From positions 1-25,883 of the forward strand of contig CABUTH010000005.1 of the NCBI GenBank assembly GCA_902494465.1: DNA of 25,883 nt. The letters are read 5' to 3'. The position numbers were made by a program, and so were the translations under genes. The notes below the pieces were generated by a model that was not told the DNA's origin, ran no database searches, and saw only the letters and a list, made by a program, of their open reading frames with translations. Source of the DNA: an uncultured Collinsella sp. GTDB lineage: Bacteria; Actinomycetota; Coriobacteriia; Coriobacteriales; Coriobacteriaceae. Positions 21,719-25,883 of this stretch are shown in pieces (positions within the stretch are counted from its first letter, which is position 1; each line of letters begins with the position of its first letter).

Positions 21719-23089
21719 ATGTTCTGTTCGCAGTGTGGCGCCCCCATGGGCGATAACGACAAGTTCTGCGGCGTGTGCGGTGCCCCTAATACCGAGGTTA
21801 AGGCCGCCGGTCCCGCTCCGCAAGCTCAACCTCAGCCGCAGGGTCAGCCGTTTGCCCAGCCGCAGCCGCAGCCGTTCGTTGCGCCCCAGCCGGCTATGAA
21901 CGCGCCCAAGGGTTGCATGGCTCAGGCCTTCAACGACATGCTTAAGGTTCCCGGCGCCTTGGTTCGCGTATGCCAAATCGCCTTTTTGCCGGCGCTGATC
22001 TGTGTTGTCTCGGTGCTGGTGCTGTTTATCCCCGTTATCGGCGGTATCGCAGCGGCCATTGGCTGTTTGCTCGCGTACGTGGCAAGCGTGTGCGGCGCGG
22101 GCTTTGCCATCGAGTGGGGTCGTGACCTGTCGCTCAAGGATGATAACGGCATGGAGCGTCCGCTGCTGCGCTCGACCTCGTTTGGATTGGGCATTTTCTC
22201 GTCTGTCATTACCGGTGTGCTCGAGTTCGTGGCCATTATTCCGGTGATTGGCGTGGTGTTCTCGGCTATCGAGAGCGTCGTGATCGGTGCCGTCGGTTCA
22301 TATTATTTCAATGGTTGGAGCGGTCTTGAGGGTGCCCTCATCGGTTCGATGGGGCTGCTTGTCTTTGCCATGATCGTGTCGGTGGTACTGGGCATCTTCT
22401 TTAAGATGTTTGGTGATGCCGCCGTGATGCACTTTGCCGTCGCGGGGCGCGTGGAAAGCGCGTTTTCGCTCGAGAAGGTCTGGAAGTCTTATAAGGCCAA
22501 CCTGGGCAAGCTATTCTGCGCCTCGATTCTTCCCGAGTTTTTGACGGGCATCGTGTCGCACATCATCACGTGGATCTTCACCGCCATCTTTGGCGCCATT
22601 GCTACGTTTGGTATGTATAGCTATTACTATCGCCCCACGGGTCTTGAGGCAATCATCGAGGGCGGCGGCATTACGCTCATCCTGTTCTTGATGATCGTTG
22701 CCTTTGTCACGGTGTTCCTGACTGTGTTTGGCAAGATGCTCAAGTATCGCGCCGTTGGCTACTGGGCCGCGCGCTATGCCAGCGAGTGGGCCGATGAGGA
22801 TGCCGACGATGTTCTGACGTTTGTGCTTCCGGGTGAGAAGAAGCCTGCTCCTGCGGGATTCAATCCCACGGCCGCCACTGGTGCGGCCCCTGCACCGGCA
22901 CCCGCACCTGCTCCGGCACCCGCGCCCGCGCCAGCACCTGCCCCTGCTCCGGCACCCGCGCCCGCACCTGCCCCGGCACCTGCCCCGGCGCCCGAGGCGA
23001 CGCCTGCGGAGCCCGATTGGGATGCCCTTGCCACGCCGGCGGATGAGCCGGGCGATAATCCTGCTGCCGAAAACAATCAAACCGAATAG
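21719..23089 (+). CDS. Zinc-ribbon protein with DUF4013-like membrane domain and Ala-Pro tail
   Basis: 456 residues from ATG 21719, with AAGGGA 8 bases upstream; the frame extends to 21626 but the zinc ribbon begins right at this Met. C3, C6, C17 and C20 (MFCSQCG and FCGVCGAP) form a zinc ribbon. A Pro/Gln-rich linker covers ~25-62. Residues ~75-350 hold several membrane helices in a DUF4013-like arrangement (LSLKDDNGMERPLLR, VVFSAIESVVIGAVGSYYFN). Residues 390-425 are 18 Ala-Pro pairs, then an acidic end. The next gene has nearly the same N-terminus. Function unknown; likely envelope-related. Confidence 0.8.
   Translation: MFCSQCGAPMGDNDKFCGVCGAPNTEVKAAGPAPQAQPQPQGQPFAQPQPQPFVAPQPAMNAPKGCMAQAFNDMLKVPGALVRVCQIAFLPALICVVSVLVLFIPVIGGIAAAIGCLLAYVASVCGAGFAIEWGRDLSLKDDNGMERPLLRSTSFGLGIFSSVITGVLEFVAIIPVIGVVFSAIESVVIGAVGSYYFNGWSGLEGALIGSMGLLVFAMIVSVVLGIFFKMFGDAAVMHFAVAGRVESAFSLEKVWKSYKANLGKLFCASILPEFLTGIVSHIITWIFTAIFGAIATFGMYSYYYRPTGLEAIIEGGGITLILFLMIVAFVTVFLTVFGKMLKYRAVGYWAARYASEWADEDADDVLTFVLPGEKKPAPAGFNPTAATGAAPAPAPAPAPAPAPAPAPAPAPAPAPAPAPAPAPAPEATPAEPDWDALATPADEPGDNPAAENNQTE
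22886..22993 (+). repeat. Coding Ala-Pro repeat
   Basis: Eighteen Ala-Pro codon pairs (108 bp) in the zinc-ribbon gene. A larger near-duplication of about 36 bp (CCTGCTCCGGCACCCGCGCC occurs twice) points to growth by slippage or unequal exchange. Confidence 0.85.
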
Positions 23090-23096
23090 CCGGTCG

Positions 23097-23132
23097 AGGC
23101 GCCCTGGGCAACTGAGCCCGGGGTGCCTTTTT
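23097..23132 (+). terminator. Terminator after the first zinc-ribbon gene
   Basis: AGGCGCCC-t-GGGC and GCCC-g-GGG-t-GCCT form a two-part stem with a six-base loop, followed by TTTTT. Confidence 0.85.
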
Positions 23133-23250
23133 CTACTGCGAAAGCAAGAAAATGCCTGGGAAAACGGTTGCAGCAAAATTTCTCGGAAATTGGTCAATGT
23201 TGCGCAACAACGTCGCGGCTATTGTTGAGAACGTAGACGTGTAAGGTTTG

Positions 23251-23267
23251 AAGGCGTGCGACGCCTT
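23251..23267 (+). promoter_or_regulatory. Small hairpin directly before the ribosome site
   Basis: AAGGCGT (23251-23257) pairs with ACGCCTT (23261-23267) around GCG. It ends three bases before AAAAGGAGAG of the DUF4234 gene. It could protect the 5' end of the message or bind a regulator. Confidence 0.35.
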
Positions 23268-23284
23268 AGGAAAAGGAGAGGCTC

Positions 23285-23893
23285 ATGTTCTGTCCCACTT
23301 GTGGTTCTCCCATTTCGGATGATGCCAAATTCTGCCCTGTTTGCGGATCCGCCGTTGGTGCCGCTTCTGCCGCTGCGGCCCCGCAGCCCCAGCCCGCTCC
23401 GGCCCAGGCTATTCAGCCCGCGCCCCAGCCTCAGCAGCAGTACACCGGTCAATACGCCCAACAGTCCGCATCCGCTCCGATGGGCTATGGCCCCATTAAG
23501 GCTGACCGCAGCCTGATCGGCTGGCTGCTGCTCTCTCTTGTGACCTGCGGTATCTATTCGTTCTACTTCCTGTATTGCTTGGCACGCGACGTCAACACGT
23601 TGTGTCAGGATGACGGCGATTACACGCCGGGTCTGGCGGAATTCATCCTTCTATCGTTTGTGACCTGCGGCTTCTACGCGTACTACTGGTATTACAAGAT
23701 TGGCAACCGCCTGCAGGCCAACGCTCCTCGCTACGGCCTGGTGTTCCAGGAAAACGGCACCACCGTTCTTCTGTGGCAGATCTTCGGCGCGCTCCTGTGC
23801 GGCCTTGGTCCCATCTTCGCTATGAACATCGTCATCAATAATACCAATGCCATGGCAACGGCTTACAACACTCGCCTTGGCGCTCGTGCCTAA
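23285..23893 (+). CDS. Zinc-ribbon DUF4234 membrane protein
   Basis: 202 residues, ATG after AAAAGGAGAG. C3, C6, C17 and C20 (MFCPTCGSP and FCPVCGSA) make a zinc ribbon very like that of the preceding gene. A Pro/Gln/Ala linker covers ~23-66. DUF4234 follows: SLIGWLLLSLVTCGIYSFYF, LARDVNTLCQDDG, FILLSFVTCGFYAYYWYYKI and NRLQANAPRYG, with about four membrane helices. The two TCG[IF]Y motifs mark the domain's repeats. The stop is 13 bases from the DUF2752 start, so these two form an operon. Function unknown. Confidence 0.9.
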   Translation: MFCPTCGSPISDDAKFCPVCGSAVGAASAAAAPQPQPAPAQAIQPAPQPQQQYTGQYAQQSASAPMGYGPIKADRSLIGWLLLSLVTCGIYSFYFLYCLARDVNTLCQDDGDYTPGLAEFILLSFVTCGFYAYYWYYKIGNRLQANAPRYGLVFQENGTTVLLWQIFGALLCGLGPIFAMNIVINNTNAMATAYNTRLGARA

Positions 23894-23906
23894 CAATAAG
23901 GGCGGC

Positions 23907-24383
23907 GTGAACAGCTCCCAGGGACATAGGGGCACGGCAGAGCTCCTTCGCCGCGCCCTTTTTTGCACCGGCGCGCTCTTTGTCGCCTGGCTCGCGCTCT
24001 ACCTGCTCGACATTGGCTGCATTTTTCGATTGATGACGGGCATTCCTTGTCCGGGATGCGGCATGACGAGGGCGTGGCTGGCGGCGCTGCGCCTCGATTT
24101 TGCGGCGGCCTTTGCCTACCATCCGCTGTTTTGGGTGGTGCCGATTGCGTTTGTGCTCGCGTTCGTGCGCGAGGAGGTGACGTCGAGCAAGCTAAAGCGC
24201 GGCATCGACATTGCGGTTGTTGTTCTGTGCGTGCTGGTCGTCGTCGTATGGATCGTGCGCCTCATCAATCCGGCAGATGCCGGTCTGCTCTTTGGCGGCT
24301 ATGCGCCCGCCGGAGTTCCCGACGATATCATCCACCTCGAACCCCCACGCTGGCTCACCATCCTTCGCTCTTACTTGTCGTGA
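23907..24383 (+). CDS. DUF2752 membrane protein
   Basis: 158 residues from GTG 23907, with AAGGG close upstream; earlier in-frame codons overlap the DUF4234 gene. The DUF2752 signature GIPCPGCGMTRAWLAALRL is at ~48-66, preceded by one membrane helix and followed by FAYHPLFWVVPIAFVLAFV and a third helix (VVVLCVLVVVVWIVRLI). The CPGCGMTR cysteines may bind metal. DUF2752 genes often sit with zinc-ribbon or TM2/DUF4234 genes, as here. Function unknown. Confidence 0.88.
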   Translation: MNSSQGHRGTAELLRRALFCTGALFVAWLALYLLDIGCIFRLMTGIPCPGCGMTRAWLAALRLDFAAAFAYHPLFWVVPIAFVLAFVREEVTSSKLKRGIDIAVVVLCVLVVVVWIVRLINPADAGLLFGGYAPAGVPDDIIHLEPPRWLTILRSYLS

Positions 24384-24415
24384 CGGAGGACGCGCTAGAA
24401 AAGCGGTCGACACAT

Positions 24416-24454
24416 AAGCGGGGGCGAACGTTGAGATAACGTTCGCCCCCGCTT
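24416..24454. terminator. Bidirectional terminator between convergent genes
   Basis: AAGCGGGGGCGAACGTT (24416-24432) pairs perfectly over 17 bp with AACGTTCGCCCCCGCTT (24438-24454) around GAGAT. A short T-run follows on the plus strand. It lies between the plus-strand DUF2752 gene and the minus-strand M20 gene. Confidence 0.88.
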
Positions 24455-24489
24455 TGCTATAGCCAGGTTGTTATAGGTGGGCGTGACGG

Positions 24490-25883
24490 CTACTCGCCGT
24501 GCTTCTCATCGTGGCGAGCGGCGGCACGGGCATCGTGAATGCCCTTGATGGCGGCATGGCGGGCGGTGCGGGCGTCGTGCACGGCGTCGCGGGCCTCGGC
24601 GGCAGTTGCCTTGGCAGAGCGCAGCTTGGCTGCCAGGTCGGGATTGGTCTCGGCAACCGCGGCGATCGTGGGGCCGTCGAGCTCTTCTTGCGTGGGCTCG
24701 GCCAAAAAGTCGATGGCATACTGAGCGGCTACCATGGAGCCCTTGGCGAGCACGCTCTCGTCGATCTTATAGAAGCAGGAGTGCTGGGCATAGGTGGCGC
24801 CGATCTGGGGGTTGCGCGTGCCAACAAAGGCGAGCACGCCCGGTACGCGGCGCAGATACTCCGAGAAGTCCTCGCCCGAAAGCGTGCCGCGGTAATGGCC
24901 CTCGCCCGTGGGACCCAAGCACTTGAGCACAGCTTGGCGGCAGCGCTCGCTCGAGGCGGCATCGTTTTCGACCTTGTAGTTGGCGATGGTGTAGTCGGTG
25001 AGCTCGGCCTCGGCGCCCAGAGCAGCCGCGGTGTGCTCCACGATGCGGCGCATAAGCTCGGGCATCTCCTCATGCGTCTTGTCGCCATAGGTGCGCACCG
25101 TGCCGGCGAGGTACGCCGTGCCGGCGATAACGTTGCGCGCGGTGCCGCCATGCAGCTCGCCGACGGTGATGACGGCAGGTTCGTAGGGGCTAATCTCGCG
25201 CGAGACGATGGTCTGCAGGGCGTTGACAATCTCTGCCGCAACCATAACGGCGTCGTGGCCGCGCTGGGGAATGGCGCCATGGCACGAGGTGCCGCGGACG
25301 TCGATGCGGAACCAGTCGGTGTTTGCCATGCGTGGGCCGGGCTCGCAGCTTACGGTGCCGGCGTCGACCTCGCTCCAGATGTGCGCGGCGTAGGCGCCAT
25401 CGACGCCGTCGAGCACGCCCGTGCCGATCATGAGTTTCGCGCCCTGGCCGTTTTCCTCACTGGGCTGGAAGACGATGCGGACCTCGCCGTGGATGTCGTC
25501 GGTCATATGGCGCAGAATCTGCAACGTGCCGAGCATCATGGCGATGTGGCAGTCATGGCCGCAGGCGTGCATGCAGCCCTCGTTGACGCTGGCGAACTCC
25601 TCGCCGGTCTGTTCGGTGACGGGCAGAGCGTCGATATCCGCACGCAGCAGGATACGGCGGCGCGGCGTGCCGTCCTCGCGATAGGCATCCGGCGCGGTAC
25701 CGCGAAGCGTTGCCACCAAGCCGGTCTTGAGCGGACGCTCGTAGGGGATATTCATGGCGTCGAGCTGGTTGGCGATGTCAGAAGTCGTGCGCTCCTCGGC
25801 GAGGCTCAGCTCCGGGTGCTTATGGAAGTGGCGGCGCTGCTTGATGATATAGGGTTCAAACTCGGTAGCGATATCTTGGATGG
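24490..25883 (-). CDS. M20-family amidohydrolase, N-terminus cut by window edge
   Basis: The frame is open past the internal ATG at 25755 up to the window edge. The extra residues include RRHFHKHPELSLAEERT, the normal M20D N-terminus, so the true start is outside the window. Metal-site motifs are RADIDALPV, HACGHDCH, QPSEEN and AAHIWSE; HGAIPQRGHDAV marks the lid/dimer domain. M20D enzymes hydrolyse N-acyl amino acids (hippurate, IAA-amino acids, N-acetyl compounds) in the cytoplasm. After the normal end (AIDFLAEP) an extra ~60 residues follow, rich in Ala, Arg and His, probably one long helix. The substrate is not predictable. Confidence 0.9.
   Translation of the reverse strand, partial: IQDIATEFEPYIIKQRRHFHKHPELSLAEERTTSDIANQLDAMNIPYERPLKTGLVATLRGTAPDAYREDGTPRRRILLRADIDALPVTEQTGEEFASVNEGCMHACGHDCHIAMMLGTLQILRHMTDDIHGEVRIVFQPSEENGQGAKLMIGTGVLDGVDGAYAAHIWSEVDAGTVSCEPGPRMANTDWFRIDVRGTSCHGAIPQRGHDAVMVAAEIVNALQTIVSREISPYEPAVITVGELHGGTARNVIAGTAYLAGTVRTYGDKTHEEMPELMRRIVEHTAAALGAEAELTDYTIANYKVENDAASSERCRQAVLKCLGPTGEGHYRGTLSGEDFSEYLRRVPGVLAFVGTRNPQIGATYAQHSCFYKIDESVLAKGSMVAAQYAIDFLAEPTQEELDGPTIAAVAETNPDLAAKLRSAKATAAEARDAVHDARTARHAAIKGIHDARAAARHDEKHGE

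Noticed and set aside
23918..23940. GGGACATAGGGGCACGG as a seventh copy of the hairpin repeat
   Set aside because: It lies inside the DUF2752 coding region, lacks the AAAGGGGACAGG core and has no flanking complementary arms.

Overview
The window looks like the chromosome of a high-GC actinobacterium of class Coriobacteriia, most likely Collinsella or a close relative. This is inferred from codon use, from the AmaP-DUF2273-Asp23 operon, from fused acyl-CoA dehydratase activase genes, and from the many zinc-ribbon membrane proteins. No rRNA, tRNA, CRISPR array, insertion sequence or phage gene was seen.

Layout. 1-470: a stretch without annotated-size genes that reads as a compact candidate type I toxin-antitoxin module. 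It has a promoter whose spacer holds a LexA-like box, a leader hairpin covering the Shine-Dalgarno, a 41-residue hydrophobic/basic peptide, and a convergent antisense promoter with its own hairpin terminator. Hairpin repeats lie on both sides. 478-6052: a TetR-type regulator followed by a 1593-residue protein that joins two BcrA/BadF-type activase domains and two HgdB/DUF2229-like dehydratase units in one chain. 6263-8140: a 3-hydroxyacyl-CoA dehydrogenase and an AAC(3)-family acetyltransferase. 8200-9179: a decayed gene and an unknown membrane-anchored protein whose start appears out of frame. 9305-12362 (minus): a DUF389 membrane protein with an EF-hand-like loop and an OPT-family transporter. 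12555-15397: coaX, dCMP deaminase, a NifU-domain protein and lgt. 15533-17716: a large DUF6020-like membrane protein between hairpin repeats. 17882-20338: a YebC-family regulator, then the AmaP/DUF2273/Asp23 operon. 20546-24383: a YitT-family protein, then two zinc-ribbon membrane proteins and a DUF2752 protein. 24490-25883 (minus): an M20 amidohydrolase cut by the window edge.

Much of the window is core metabolism and envelope biology (CoA synthesis, nucleotide salvage, lipoprotein modification, cell-envelope stress). The parts that most deserve a second look are: the candidate SOS-linked toxin/antisense RNA locus at 1-420; the single-chain ATP-driven reductase/dehydratase at 1271-6052 with its co-transcribed regulator; and a family of at least six intergenic hairpins whose loop (GGGACAGG) is conserved while the arms differ from copy to copy but stay complementary.
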